Assembly (NCBI GenBank): GCA_963205235.1
Contig: CAUJIP010000012.1
Span: forward strand, 16,641-80,640
DNA: 64,000 nucleotides
Direction of reading: 5' to 3'
Source of the DNA: Pseudomonadota bacterium
GTDB lineage: Bacteria > Pseudomonadota > Alphaproteobacteria > Rhodobacterales > Rhodobacteraceae
Shown: positions 9,695 to 18,298 of the stretch, one piece after another
Layout: each line of letters starts with the position of its first letter
How positions within the stretch are numbered: position 1 is the first letter of the stretch
The notes under the pieces: model-generated
Told to the model about the DNA's origin: nothing
What the model saw: only the letters and a program-made list of their open reading frames with translations
The model's database searches: none
Program-made: the position numbers and the translations under genes

Positions 9695-10224
9695 AGCCGC
9701 TTCCCCCGGTCTTTGCGGTCATCACTGCGGTCTGGCTTGGGGCAAAGGCCGTCGCCGAACCCGCCGCCCCCAGCATCGGGCCTTCGGTCGATCATCTGGA
9801 ATTGGGCATCTTCTGCGCCATCGAGGCGATGGGTCAGGCCCCGGCTCCGGGAACCCTGTCGGGCTGGCTGCATGTGCCAGATCGCGACATCACCTTCGAC
9901 TGGCCCGACCGCCAGACCGTGCCCGCAGCGCTTGGACTGGCTTTTGGGACAAGGGTCCAGATGGTCCCCGGCATCACAATCCCCTTCGGTGAAATGCGGG
10001 TCTATCGGCCTGGTAGTGCCAAGCCAGAAACCTGGGGCACGAATTTCAACGACCTCGGCGAAACGCTCGCCTTCTTTCGCTTTGATCGCGAAGACGAGTT
10101 GATCTCCGGCATTTGGCGGTTCGAGGGGTGGGACGGCCCGCACCAGCTGTTCTCGGTCGAATTTGAAGTGGTCCCGGCCACGGACCTGCCCGAAATCGCC
10201 GATACCTGCGGCGCCGCGTCATGA
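9691..10224 (+). CDS. Secreted protein of unknown function, second of a tandem pair (DUF3859-like)
   Basis: 177 residues, starting in a 4-bp ATGA overlap with the previous gene, so the two are translated together. It has a signal peptide (V-W-L-G-A-K-A-V-A) and the same architecture as its neighbour: cysteine in G-I-F-C-A-I-E, the V-P-A-A-L-G-L-A-F-G block, G-I-W-R-F-E-G-W-D-G, then L-F-S-V-E-F-E-V and a closing cysteine. Shared spacing of the two cysteines supports a common fold. I do not recognise a function; a paired or heteromeric periplasmic role is possible. Confidence 0.8.
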   Translation: MKPLPPVFAVITAVWLGAKAVAEPAAPSIGPSVDHLELGIFCAIEAMGQAPAPGTLSGWLHVPDRDITFDWPDRQTVPAALGLAFGTRVQMVPGITIPFGEMRVYRPGSAKPETWGTNFNDLGETLAFFRFDREDELISGIWRFEGWDGPHQLFSVEFEVVPATDLPEIADTCGAAS

Positions 10225-10332
10225 GCGACAAGCGACACATTCGGTCGCAACTTCGATCCTTTACGAAATCTTATTGCGCTGCAAATGCGAAGGCGTTAGG
10301 TCTTCGCGGGTGCAGAATCTCGCAGGACACCC

Positions 10333-12000
10333 ATGATGCCGCATGATGGAAACGCCATGACCACAAGCCCGATCCTTGCCAATCTTCAGACCCTGACCAA
10401 GGCCGCCCTGCCCGAGGTCGAAGCGCTTTTCACTCAGGCGCGCGATGGGCTGAAGGCCGGGGTCTCCACCGGCGGCAAAGTGTCGAACCAGGCGCTTGAG
10501 GCGCGGCAGTTCCAGGCCCACGCGCTGTCATGGCTGGCCACCTATGTCGAGGCACTGCGTCAGTTGCAGGCCTGGGCCGGGCGGCTGACCGAGGCTGGGC
10601 ATCTTGGCGAGATGGAAACCCTGATCCTGCAGATCGGGTACGGCGAATACCTGAACCAGATCGCCGGTGGCATCCCGATGAGCCAGGGCGAAATCGCCCG
10701 TCTGTCGGACCTTGGGCTGACCTGGACTCCGGGACAGGCCGCCGCGCGGTTGATGGCCAATGGCAACACGCCAGATGCCCGAACCGCCCTTGTGACGCTG
10801 ATGCAGGCCAACCACGGCCGCGCGACCTTTGGCGCGACGGGCCTTGATGAAGAACTGGAAATGATCCGCGATCAATTCCGCCGCTATGCCGACGAAAAGG
10901 TCATCCCCTTCGCCCACGACTGGCACCTGAAGGACGAACTGATCCCGATGGAGATCATCACGGATCTTGCCGGGATGGGCGTCTTTGGCCTGACGATCCC
11001 CGAAGAATTCGGCGGGTTTGGTCTTTCCAAAGCGTCGATGGTCGTCGTGTCGGAAGAACTGTCGCGCGGCTATATCGGTGTGGGTTCCCTTGGCACGCGC
11101 AGCGAAATCGCCGCCGAGTTGATCCTGTGTGGTGGTACACCCGAACAAAAGGCCAAGTGGCTGCCGGGTCTGGCCAGCGGGGAAATCCTGCCAACCGCCG
11201 TCTTCACCGAACCGAACACCGGGTCCGACCTTGGGTCCTTGCGCACCCGCGCCCGGAAAGAGGGCGACGATTGGGTGATCACCGGCAACAAGACCTGGAT
11301 CACCCATGCCGCCCGCACCCATGTGATGACGGTCCTTGCGCGGTCCGTCGAAGGCACCACCGACTATCGCGGGCTTGGCCTCTTCCTTGCGGAAAAGACC
11401 CCCGGCACCGATGAAACCCCCTTTGTCGACCCCGGCCTGTCGGGCGGCGAGATCGAGGTTCTCGGCTATCGCGGCATGAAGGAATACACCGTCAACTTCG
11501 ATGATTTCCGGGTAAAGGGCGAAAACCTTCTGGGCGGGGTCGAAGGTCAGGGCTTCAAGCAACTGATGCAGACCTTCGAATCCGCCCGCATCCAGACCGG
11601 GGCCCGCGCCATTGGCGTCGCGCAATCGGCGCTGGAAACCGGGATGCAATACGCGCAGGACCGCCAGCAATTCGGCAAGCCGCTGATCAGCTTTCCGCGC
11701 ATTTCGGGCAAGCTTGCCATGATGGCGGTCGAAATCATGATTGCCCGGCAACTGACCTATTTCAGCGCCTGGCAAAAGGACCACGGCCACCGCTGCGATC
11801 TTGAGGCCGGGATGGCCAAGTTGCTTGGCGCCCGTGTCGCATGGGCATCGGCTGACAACGCCCTGCAAATCCACGGCGGCAACGGCTTTGCGCTGGAATA
11901 CCGGATCAGCCGCATTCTGTGCGATGCACGCATCCTGAACATCTTCGAAGGGGCTGCCGAAATTCAGGCGCAGGTCATCGCGCGGCGTCTGCTGGACTGA
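10333..12000 (+). CDS. mcd: Acyl-CoA dehydrogenase, probable (2S)-methylsuccinyl-CoA dehydrogenase
   Basis: 555 residues from ATG 10333 (AGGA 5 bases upstream); ATG 10357 is an equal alternative. The protein is longer than ordinary acyl-CoA dehydrogenases because of an N-terminal extension of about 150 residues, as in methylsuccinyl-CoA dehydrogenase of the ethylmalonyl-CoA pathway. Family signatures include F-T-E-P-N-T-G-S-D near residue 295, the G-Y-R-G-M-K-E-Y block near 380, and R-Q-Q-F-G-K-P and G-G-N-G-F near the C-terminus. The enzyme would oxidise methylsuccinyl-CoA to mesaconyl-CoA during growth on C2 units. No other pathway gene is adjacent. The 3' end overlaps the convergent exonuclease gene by 26 bp. 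Confidence 0.8.
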   Translation: MMPHDGNAMTTSPILANLQTLTKAALPEVEALFTQARDGLKAGVSTGGKVSNQALEARQFQAHALSWLATYVEALRQLQAWAGRLTEAGHLGEMETLILQIGYGEYLNQIAGGIPMSQGEIARLSDLGLTWTPGQAAARLMANGNTPDARTALVTLMQANHGRATFGATGLDEELEMIRDQFRRYADEKVIPFAHDWHLKDELIPMEIITDLAGMGVFGLTIPEEFGGFGLSKASMVVVSEELSRGYIGVGSLGTRSEIAAELILCGGTPEQKAKWLPGLASGEILPTAVFTEPNTGSDLGSLRTRARKEGDDWVITGNKTWITHAARTHVMTVLARSVEGTTDYRGLGLFLAEKTPGTDETPFVDPGLSGGEIEVLGYRGMKEYTVNFDDFRVKGENLLGGVEGQGFKQLMQTFESARIQTGARAIGVAQSALETGMQYAQDRQQFGKPLISFPRISGKLAMMAVEIMIARQLTYFSAWQKDHGHRCDLEAGMAKLLGARVAWASADNALQIHGGNGFALEYRISRILCDARILNIFEGAAEIQAQVIARRLLD

Positions 12001-12574
12001 CCCGCCGCGCCTTTGGCACCAAAGCTTCAACCAACGGACGGCCCAGCCTTTCCTCGGCCAGCAACACAACCTGAGCCGCTGCGCGGGCGTCCTCGCCCGC
12101 ATCGTGATGCTGGAACTCCAACGCCAATTGCTTCTTCAGATGCGCCAGCCCATGCCCGCCCTGCCCCAGCCACTCGGGCCAGGCCTTGCGGGCGATGGTC
12201 ACCGAATTGACCCAGGCAAAGGGCGGCGCGTCCAACCCATAGTGCCCCGCAGCCGCGTTCACCGCGCGCTGGTCAAAGGTGGAATGCTGCACGACCGGCT
12301 GCGCGGCCATCAGCGGGAACAACGCCAGCAGCACCTCGGCGAAATCAGGGGCATCCTCGGTCATCGAGGCACTGATCCCATGCAATTGCGTGTTGAACGG
12401 TGAATAGGCGCAGCGCGGGTTGACCAGCAGGCTGAAGGTGTCGATCCGCCCGAAATGATCGACACAGGCCAGCCCCACCTGACAGATCGACTGCGCCGCA
12501 CTTGACGCCGTTTCGACATCAAAAGCGACAAAGCGATACTGGCCAACGCTGTCAGCCACCACCTTCGGCAGCAC
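11975..12574 (-). CDS. 3'-5' exonuclease, DnaQ-like (DEDD superfamily)
   Basis: 199 residues. The three exonuclease motifs are present: Exo I F-D-V-E-T near residue 18, Exo II H-S-T-F-D near residue 97, and Exo III H-D-A-G-E-D-A near residue 157, giving the four acidic metal ligands plus the histidine of the DEDDh type. It is a stand-alone domain resembling the epsilon subunit of DNA polymerase III, so it is either a proofreading-like or a repair/RNA-trimming nuclease. It is translated just after the MFS gene (3-bp gap), so they are probably cotranscribed. Confidence 0.88.
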   Translation of the reverse strand: MLPKVVADSVGQYRFVAFDVETASSAAQSICQVGLACVDHFGRIDTFSLLVNPRCAYSPFNTQLHGISASMTEDAPDFAEVLLALFPLMAAQPVVQHSTFDQRAVNAAAGHYGLDAPPFAWVNSVTIARKAWPEWLGQGGHGLAHLKKQLALEFQHHDAGEDARAAAQVVLLAEERLGRPLVEALVPKARRVSPADAAR

Positions 12575-12577
12575 CTC

Positions 12578-13795
12578 TCAGGCCCCGCCCCGCGACGGGC
12601 GCAGAACGCCCAGCCTTGGGTGCAGCTTGCCCGCCACCGCCCAGGACGCCACCAGCCCGATCCCTGCGGCGACAAATATCCCCGGCAGGGGGGCGATGAA
12701 CAGGACCAGCCAGGCCGCCCCCGGCGTCAGGATGCCTGAGACATCGCGGAAACTGGAATAGACCGCCGACATTTCGGTCCGTTCGCTTGGCTTCACCGAC
12801 ATCAGGAACGGCAAGCCGCCCACCACGTCCAGCGTCACCAGAAAGACCGACGCTGCCATGGTGAAAGCAACCGTCGCCCAGGGCAGAAATGCGCTTAGTC
12901 CCGCCGTCAGAAACAACGCTCCGCAAGCGCCAAAGGCAAAGCGCACCGACCGCCTTACCGACAGCCTGCGTCCCAGCCGGTTCAGCGCGGGGGCAGCGAA
13001 CAGAAGGGCATTGGTTATCGAAAGGGCAATGCCGCCGACCTTGTCGCCCAGTCCCGCCTCGATGCAGAAGATCGGCAGATAGACGACATAGACCCACCAG
13101 CCGCAGCTTCGCATCACAGCGAACATCCAGCCGGCAATCAGTCGCGGCTGGCGGAAGAACCTGCCCAGATAGCCCAGCGGGTTAACCGCAGGCCGCTTGG
13201 CCCGCTGGATCTGCTTGCCGTTACCCAGCCGCAGAACCCAGAACACCGCAAGCAGAAGACCGGCAAAGACCCCCGCAAGGATAAACGGAGCCGGCTCCCA
13301 CTGGTCGTGCAGCCAGACTCCGGTCAGCGGGCCAACGGCCCAGGGGGCAGCAGCATAGACCATCTGGGTCGACTGACTGCGCCCCAGATTGGCCCGGTCG
13401 ACATAGTCCAGCACATAGGCGTTGAAGCAGACAAAGGTCGTCGCCGTTGCCATCGCATTGAAGATGATCGCCAGCGGCACCGACCAGGTCGTTCCGATGA
13501 TCGCCAGGGCCATGCCGCACATGTACAGCACGCAACCGGTCGTATAGGCCCATCGCCGCGGGATGAACCGGGTGGCCCAGGGCACCATAAGGCCCCAGAT
13601 GAGCGCGACGATCCCCGCGATGAAATAGACCAGCGAGGTCGTCTGGGCATCCTTCAGCGCCGCATAGACCGCCAATGGCATGGCCGATATCAGCGTGCCG
13701 CGCACCGCAGCCTCCAACCCGGCCAGCAGGGCGAAATGCTCGATGCGAGGGGTGGGGCTATGCTTCAGCGCCAGGGGTAGGTAACGGGTAACCAT
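12578..13795 (-). CDS. Major facilitator superfamily transporter
   Basis: 405 residues with about twelve hydrophobic segments in two halves and a basic loop between helices 2 and 3 (T-R-F-I-P-R-R-W), as in MFS proteins. The central cytoplasmic loop is rich in K and R (around residue 195). Substrate is not evident from sequence. It is followed by the exonuclease gene with a 3-bp gap. A 62-bp spacer separates its start from the downstream end of recO. Confidence 0.82.
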   Translation of the reverse strand: MVTRYLPLALKHSPTPRIEHFALLAGLEAAVRGTLISAMPLAVYAALKDAQTTSLVYFIAGIVALIWGLMVPWATRFIPRRWAYTTGCVLYMCGMALAIIGTTWSVPLAIIFNAMATATTFVCFNAYVLDYVDRANLGRSQSTQMVYAAAPWAVGPLTGVWLHDQWEPAPFILAGVFAGLLLAVFWVLRLGNGKQIQRAKRPAVNPLGYLGRFFRQPRLIAGWMFAVMRSCGWWVYVVYLPIFCIEAGLGDKVGGIALSITNALLFAAPALNRLGRRLSVRRSVRFAFGACGALFLTAGLSAFLPWATVAFTMAASVFLVTLDVVGGLPFLMSVKPSERTEMSAVYSSFRDVSGILTPGAAWLVLFIAPLPGIFVAAGIGLVASWAVAGKLHPRLGVLRPSRGGA

Positions 13796-13857
13796 GCGGC
13801 GACTTTGGACCGGCCGCCCTGCGATCCGCTGTCACATAGGCGACATGTTCGGTCGTT

Positions 13858-14577
13858 TCAGGCCGGACGCGACAGAAGGTCAACCAGCCGGGCCCGGGCC
13901 TCGGGCAAGGGCCGCTCATGCAGCACCGGGCGCAAGCCCCGATCCAGGAAGAACCCGGTCAGTCGCAGCCCCTCGACCACCCGCTCCAGATCAAGCGGTG
14001 CGGCCATGGTCATCCCTTCGGGCAAAGGCAGCAACCGGTCAGCCCAGTCCCCTGCCCCCGCAGCGGTGACCGCGCGGCCAGTCTTGGGGCTGACGAAAGC
14101 CAACCCCTCGGTCGCCCCGGTCACCGCGCAGGACGACAGGTCAAGGCCGAAGCCCAGTTCCTCCAGAAGCACCAGTTCCCAGCGCAGATAGGCCGAAGTC
14201 CAGCCCTCGGCCCCCAACCTGTCCATCAGGCCAATCGTCGCCGACCACAGTACCGGATGCGGTTCTCGTTCCGGCAGGGCGATGCGCAACAACGCGCAGA
14301 TCGACATCAGCCCCGCCAGCGCCAGCCGGTCCGCCAACAGATGCGCCCGGCTTCGCGTGGGTTCGACCGTAAAAGTCCCGATGTGATCATCCAGCCGCGC
14401 CCGCCATTCCAGCTGCAACCCGGTTCCCGGCTGCAAGGTCGCCGCCATCTTGCGCGAGGCCCCGCCCCGCACCACGCCTGCATGACGCCCATGCAAGACC
14501 GTCAGCACCTCGATGATCGCGGCACTTTCGCCATGCGGACGCATGGACAGCAGCACCCCTTCGTCGCGCCAATCCAT
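13858..14577 (-). CDS. recO: DNA repair protein RecO
   Basis: 239 residues, normal for alphaproteobacterial RecO. The N-terminal OB-fold begins M-D-W-R-D-E-G-V-L-L and contains L-H-G-R-H-A-G-V-V-R-G-G, the family's signature region. The helical C-terminal domain carries L-L-E-E-L-G-F-G-L-D. RecO helps RecR and RecF load RecA onto SSB-coated single-stranded DNA. The gene ends the minus-strand housekeeping block, 36 bp after DUF1491, in the usual Rhodobacteraceae order after era. Confidence 0.93.
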   Translation of the reverse strand: MDWRDEGVLLSMRPHGESAAIIEVLTVLHGRHAGVVRGGASRKMAATLQPGTGLQLEWRARLDDHIGTFTVEPTRSRAHLLADRLALAGLMSICALLRIALPEREPHPVLWSATIGLMDRLGAEGWTSAYLRWELVLLEELGFGLDLSSCAVTGATEGLAFVSPKTGRAVTAAGAGDWADRLLPLPEGMTMAAPLDLERVVEGLRLTGFFLDRGLRPVLHERPLPEARARLVDLLSRPA

Positions 14578-14613
14578 GCCCGGACTATCCCCCGCGTGCC
14601 ACCAGCGCGCAAC

Positions 14614-14949
14614 CTATTCCGACAGCCCGTCCTGCTCCAGCAGCGTGCGCCCCTGCCTGTCCTCAAGCTCGATCAGCCAAAGGTCCGGGTCCCGCCCCCT
14701 GGCCCGCGAAAGCTGGGCATCCACCTCAGCCTCGGGCCCCTCGGCAAACACGATCCAGGCCCGCGCCCCGGTCATCAGATCTGATCGCCGCTCATAAGCC
14801 CGCGCCGTCCCGTCCAGCAGCGCCACCTTCACCACGACAGCGCCCGCCTCGGCATCGCCCTTCGCCGTGACATAGGCCGGAATATCCGCCAGCCGCAGCC
14901 GGGTCAGATAGGCCGACACCCAGACCCCGGCAGCCAGTCGCGGACTCAT
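14614..14949 (-). CDS. DUF1491 family protein
   Basis: 111 residues from ATG 14949, preceded by AGAGGAAAT, a better site than the TTG-like start six codons upstream. The sequence runs P-R-L-A-A-G-V-W-V-S-A-Y-L-T-R-L early, then G-D-A-E-A-G-A-V-V-V-K, and ends with D-P-D-L-W-L-I-E-L-E-D-R-Q-G-R-T-L-L. This matches the DUF1491 family, which is small, cytoplasmic and found next to recO and era in alphaproteobacteria. Its function is unknown. A terminator-like element lies just upstream, so it may have its own promoter. Confidence 0.85.
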   Translation of the reverse strand: MSPRLAAGVWVSAYLTRLRLADIPAYVTAKGDAEAGAVVVKVALLDGTARAYERRSDLMTGARAWIVFAEGPEAEVDAQLSRARGRDPDLWLIELEDRQGRTLLEQDGLSE

Positions 14950-14965
14950 GCCATTTCCTCTTGGC

Positions 14966-14984
14966 AAAAATACTCCCGCCGGAG
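14966..14984 (-). terminator. Weak hairpin plus U-tract between era and DUF1491
   Basis: On the minus strand a CTCC-GGCG-GGAG hairpin is followed by TATTTTT. It lies directly after two palindromes and just before the DUF1491 ribosome site. The GGGAGTATTTTTG string resembles an intergenic element I recall as widespread in Rhodobacterales. The stem is short, so termination is likely partial. Confidence 0.5.
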
Positions 14985-14987
14985 GCG

Positions 14988-15031
14988 AAATTCCTTCAAA
15001 GGAATTTGCAAAAGTTTTCGAAAACTTTTGC
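14988..15031. repeat. Two abutting perfect palindromes after era
   Basis: Bases 14988-14996 and 14999-15007 are a 9-bp inverted repeat with a 2-nt loop. Immediately next, 15008-15031 is a 24-bp perfect palindrome centred on TTCGAA. Both are AT-rich in a GC-rich setting. They lie 5 bp past the era stop codon. They could form RNA hairpins ending the era message or be a DNA-binding or dispersed repeat element. Confidence 0.8.
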
Positions 15032-15036
15032 GCGCT

Positions 15037-15966
15037 TCAGGCATCGCCGTCCTTGAAATCCAGGCCCATCTCGGAATAGCGCTCGGGTTCGTCCAGCCAG
15101 TTCGGCCTGACCTTCACCTGCAGGAACAGATGCACGGTCCGGCCCAGAAACTCGCTGATATCCGCCCGCGCTGCCTGCCCGATGCTCTTTATCGTCTCGC
15201 CCTTGTTGCCAAGGACAATGCCCTTGTGCCCGTCCCGCGCGACATAGACGATCTGGTCGATCCGGGTGGTGCCGTCGGGTTTGTCTTCCCACTTCTCGGT
15301 CTCGACCGTCAGCTGGTAAGGCAGTTCCTCATGCAAACGCAGGGTCAGCTTTTCGCGCGTCATTTCCGCCGCGATCATCCGCATCGGCAGGTCGGCGATC
15401 TGGTCTTCGGGATAGAACCACGGGCCTTCCGGCACTTCCGCCGCCAGCCATTCGCGCAGATCGGCCACGCCATAGCCCTTTTCGGCGCTGATCATGAAGG
15501 TCTTGGCGAATGGAAACGCCGTGTTCATCTCTTCGGCCAGCGCCAGCAGGGTTTCCGCCTTGACCCGGTCGATCTTGTTGATCGCCAGCGCCACCGGCTT
15601 GCCCTTCGGCATCTCGTCGGCCATCCGCTCGATGATCATCTTGGCGCCTTCAGTCAGCCCGCGATGCGCCTCGATCAACAGCACGATCACATCGGCATCA
15701 GATGCCCCGCCCCAGGCCGCCTTGACCATCGACCGGTCCAACCGCCGCCGGGGCCGGAAAATGCCGGGAGTGTCGACGAACACGATCTGTGCCTGACCCT
15801 CCATGCAAACCCCGCGAATCCGGGTGCGGGTGGTCTGAACCTTGTGGGTGACGATGCTGACCTTCGCCCCGACCATCCGGTTCAAAAGCGTGGATTTGCC
15901 CGCGTTGGGCTCTCCGATCAGGGCAACGAAGCCCGCGCGTGTCTGGTTTGTCTGAGTAGCACTCAT
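15037..15966 (-). CDS. era: GTPase Era
   Basis: 309 residues. GTP-binding motifs are G1 G-E-P-N-A-G-K-S near residue 18, G3 D-T-P-G near residue 65, and G4 N-K-I-D near residue 128; the C-terminal KH domain contains V-L-G-N-K-G-E-T-I-K-S-I-G. Era binds the 3' end of 16S rRNA and assists 30S ribosome maturation. The start overlaps the stop of the upstream GIY-YIG gene by 4 bp (ATGA). In related genomes era usually follows rnc directly, so the intervening gene is unusual. Confidence 0.97.
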   Translation of the reverse strand: MSATQTNQTRAGFVALIGEPNAGKSTLLNRMVGAKVSIVTHKVQTTRTRIRGVCMEGQAQIVFVDTPGIFRPRRRLDRSMVKAAWGGASDADVIVLLIEAHRGLTEGAKMIIERMADEMPKGKPVALAINKIDRVKAETLLALAEEMNTAFPFAKTFMISAEKGYGVADLREWLAAEVPEGPWFYPEDQIADLPMRMIAAEMTREKLTLRLHEELPYQLTVETEKWEDKPDGTTRIDQIVYVARDGHKGIVLGNKGETIKSIGQAARADISEFLGRTVHLFLQVKVRPNWLDEPERYSEMGLDFKDGDA

Positions 15967-16331
15967 GTGCCGGGACCTTTCCGTGTGCCGTTCAGGGTCG
16001 GAGCGAGCGTGCTAATCCAATGGCGTTCGCGCAGCAACAGCTCTTCACCCTTCGGGCAGCATTGAAGTACGCGCCACTCGCTAACAATGCCCTTGGCCTT
16101 TGCTGCGGCCAAGTGCCGGTGGACGGCCCTGAACCCGTTCGGGTATCCCTTTCGGTAAGGCTGTCCGGTTTCGATCTTCCGTACATTGTTCAAATATTCA
16201 TTCAACCTGCTGCGCAGTCGCGAAGCCTTGCCAACATAAGACTGCCCGTCGATCTTCCAAAGATAAATGCCTGCACCATCAAGGTCCGTATCTTCTTCGA
16301 ACTTTCGCCGGATGAAGTCGTCGTCAGCCAT
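15963..16331 (-). CDS. Small GIY-YIG domain protein inserted between rnc and era
   Basis: 122 residues from ATG 16331, which overlaps the rnc stop by 8 bp; longer starts would lie inside rnc. Motifs of the GIY-YIG nuclease fold are in order: G-I-Y-L-W, then S-Y-V-G-K-A, an arginine in R-L-R-S-R-L-N-E-Y, a glutamate in E-E-L-L-L-R-E-R, and a late asparagine in P-T-L-N-G. The family includes UvrC-type and homing nucleases as well as stand-alone small nucleases. Both ends overlap housekeeping genes, so it is fully embedded in the operon. No DNA-binding domain is fused. Its job is unknown. Confidence 0.8.
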   Translation of the reverse strand: MADDDFIRRKFEEDTDLDGAGIYLWKIDGQSYVGKASRLRSRLNEYLNNVRKIETGQPYRKGYPNGFRAVHRHLAAAKAKGIVSEWRVLQCCPKGEELLLRERHWISTLAPTLNGTRKGPGT

Positions 16332-17013
16332 TGCTCGCCTCCAGCCGCTCCAGCAGCGACCGCGCCGCCGCCTGTTCCGCCACTCGCTTGGAGCTTGCCG
16401 TCGCCTCGGCATTCTCGCCGCTGGCCAGTGTCACCCGCAGCGTGAAGACCGGGGCGTGATCCGGACCAGAGCGCGCGGTTTCGACATAGGCGGGCGGCGG
16501 CATCCCCCGCGCCTGCGCCCATTCCTGCAAGCTGGTCTTGGCGTCCCGCGCATCGGGTTCGACCCCGGCGATCCGGTGCCCCCAAAGCCGCAGGATCAGC
16601 TTTCGCGCCACTTCAAAACCCGCATCGACATAGACGGCGGCAATCACCGCCTCCATCGCATCGCCCAGCAAGGCCTCTTTCCGGCGGCCCCCGGTCAGCA
16701 TCTCGCTGCGGCCCAGCTTCAGGATATCGCCCAACCCGATTTCCCGCGCGACATCAGCGCAGGTTTCCTTGCGGACAAGGGCGTTGAACCGGGGGGCCAG
16801 TTGCCCCTCGCGCGCCTGGGCGTCAGCGGCCAGCAGCGCCTCGGCCATCACCAGCCCCAGCACCCGGTCGCCCAGAAACTCCAGCCGCTGGTTGTCGGGC
16901 CGGGTCGCAGTGCCGATCGACGCATGCGTAATCGCCCGCAACAACAGTTCCGGCATCCCGAAATGGTGCCCCAGTCGGCCCTCAAAGGCCTTCAGCTCGG
17001 CGGAAAGCCTCAC
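16324..17013 (-). CDS. rnc: Ribonuclease III
   Basis: 229 residues from GTG 17013, which overlaps the lepB stop in a GTGA arrangement; an upstream TTG at 17046 is less likely. The catalytic signature [12 protein letters not shown] lies near residue 41, and a second acidic cluster (L-L-G-D-A-M-E-A) near residue 113. The C-terminal double-stranded RNA-binding domain starts with [10 protein letters not shown] and ends with [10 protein letters not shown]. It cleaves double-stranded RNA, including rRNA precursors. Confidence 0.96.
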   Translation of the reverse strand: MRLSAELKAFEGRLGHHFGMPELLLRAITHASIGTATRPDNQRLEFLGDRVLGLVMAEALLAADAQAREGQLAPRFNALVRKETCADVAREIGLGDILKLGRSEMLTGGRRKEALLGDAMEAVIAAVYVDAGFEVARKLILRLWGHRIAGVEPDARDAKTSLQEWAQARGMPPPAYVETARSGPDHAPVFTLRVTLASGENAEATASSKRVAEQAAARSLLERLEASNG

Positions 17014-17816
17014 TCGATCGCCTTGAAGAACCGATCCGACCGCCAAGTCCAGAAGTAGAACAGGCGCGACCCGGCTGCCGAGAAGATGATCCGGTCGGCA
17101 CGGCCGATCAGGTATTCCTCGGGCAGATAGTCGACACCATTGGCAGACAGGGCAAACCGGCTGTCCGTGCTGTTGTCGCGGTTGTCGCCCATCACGAAAT
17201 AGCTGCCCTCGGGCACGGTATAGACGTCGGTGTTGTCTGGCATGCCCGTGCTGTTGGTGATGTTCAGAACGTCATGCTGGCGGCCTTCCGGCAGCGTTTC
17301 GACATAGCGGCTTTTCTTGCAGATGCCACCGTCGCCAACCCCGCCGTTTTCGCAGCGCGGACGGCTGCCCATCGGGCCTTGCGCCTCCATCACCTCCTCG
17401 AAGACCCCGGCAGGCTCTTGCGGGGCTGCGACGCCGTTGATGTAAAGCACGCCGTCCTTCATCTGGATCTTGTCGCCCGGCAGGCCGATCAGCCGTTTGA
17501 TATAGTCAACCCCGGCGGTCGGATGCCGGAACACCACCACATCGCCACGCTCGGGTGTGCCTGCCAGAACCCGGCCCGAGATCGGGCACAGGCTGATCGT
17601 CGTGAAGGGGATCTCGCAGGAATAGCGCGAATAGCCGTAGGCCATCTTGTTCACGAACAGGAAGTCGCCGATCAACAGCGTGTCCTTCATCGATTCCGAC
17701 GGGATCCAGAACGGCTGGAACAGGATCGACCGGAACCCGATCGCGATGACGAAGGCCCAGAATACCGTCTTGATCGTCTCGACGATCCCGCCTTCGCTTT
17801 TGCCAGTCGCTGCCAT
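17010..17816 (-). CDS. lepB: Signal peptidase I
   Basis: 268 residues from ATG 17816, preceded by AGGAAAAA. One N-terminal membrane segment ([11 protein letters not shown]) anchors it. The catalytic serine is in P-S-E-S-M-K-D-T-L and the general-base lysine in [12 protein letters not shown] further family block, [11 protein letters not shown], is present near the C-terminus. The enzyme removes Sec signal peptides in the periplasm. The gene sits in the acpS-lepB-rnc order normal for this group. Confidence 0.96.
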   Translation of the reverse strand: MAATGKSEGGIVETIKTVFWAFVIAIGFRSILFQPFWIPSESMKDTLLIGDFLFVNKMAYGYSRYSCEIPFTTISLCPISGRVLAGTPERGDVVVFRHPTAGVDYIKRLIGLPGDKIQMKDGVLYINGVAAPQEPAGVFEEVMEAQGPMGSRPRCENGGVGDGGICKKSRYVETLPEGRQHDVLNITNSTGMPDNTDVYTVPEGSYFVMGDNRDNSTDSRFALSANGVDYLPEEYLIGRADRIIFSAAGSRLFYFWTWRSDRFFKAIE

Positions 17817-17868
17817 TTTTTCCTGCCTTACACGGTTTCGCGCTTCTTGCGCGCGGGATTTGGTCAAG

Positions 17869-18294
17869 TCAAGCGCGTGCCACCCCAGCGGGGACAAGCG
17901 GGCGCGCCTCGATCACCACGAAGGCCTGCGCCCAGGGGTGATCGTCGGTCAGGGTGACATGGATCACCGCCTCATGGCCCGCAGGCGTCATCGCGCGCAA
18001 CCGATCCGCCGCCCAGCCGGTGACATGCATGACGGGCTGGCCCGACCGCAGGTTCGTTACCGCCATGTCTTTCCAGCTGATCCCCATCTGTAGACCGGTG
18101 CCCAGCGCCTTTGAACACGCCTCTTTCGCCGCCCAGCGCTTGGCATAGGTGGCCGCAACCGCGCGCTTGCGGCTTTCCGCCTTGCGCTGTTCGACAGCGG
18201 TAAAGACCCGATTCAGAAACCGATCGCCAAAGCGGGCGATGGTTGCCTCGATCCGCTCGATATTGGCCAGGTCGGAACCGATGCCAAGGATCAT
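17869..18294 (-). CDS. acpS: Holo-[acyl-carrier-protein] synthase
   Basis: 141 residues from ATG 18294. The N-terminal [11 protein letters not shown] carries the first metal ligand aspartate, and [12 protein letters not shown] carries the second acidic ligand and the CoA-binding lysine. It transfers 4'-phosphopantetheine from CoA to acyl carrier protein in fatty acid synthesis. The start lies 4 bp after the stop of the upstream secreted-protein gene, so the two are cotranscribed. Confidence 0.95.
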   Translation of the reverse strand: MILGIGSDLANIERIEATIARFGDRFLNRVFTAVEQRKAESRKRAVAATYAKRWAAKEACSKALGTGLQMGISWKDMAVTNLRSGQPVMHVTGWAADRLRAMTPAGHEAVIHVTLTDDHPWAQAFVVIEARPLVPAGVARA

Positions 18295-18298
18295 CCGG

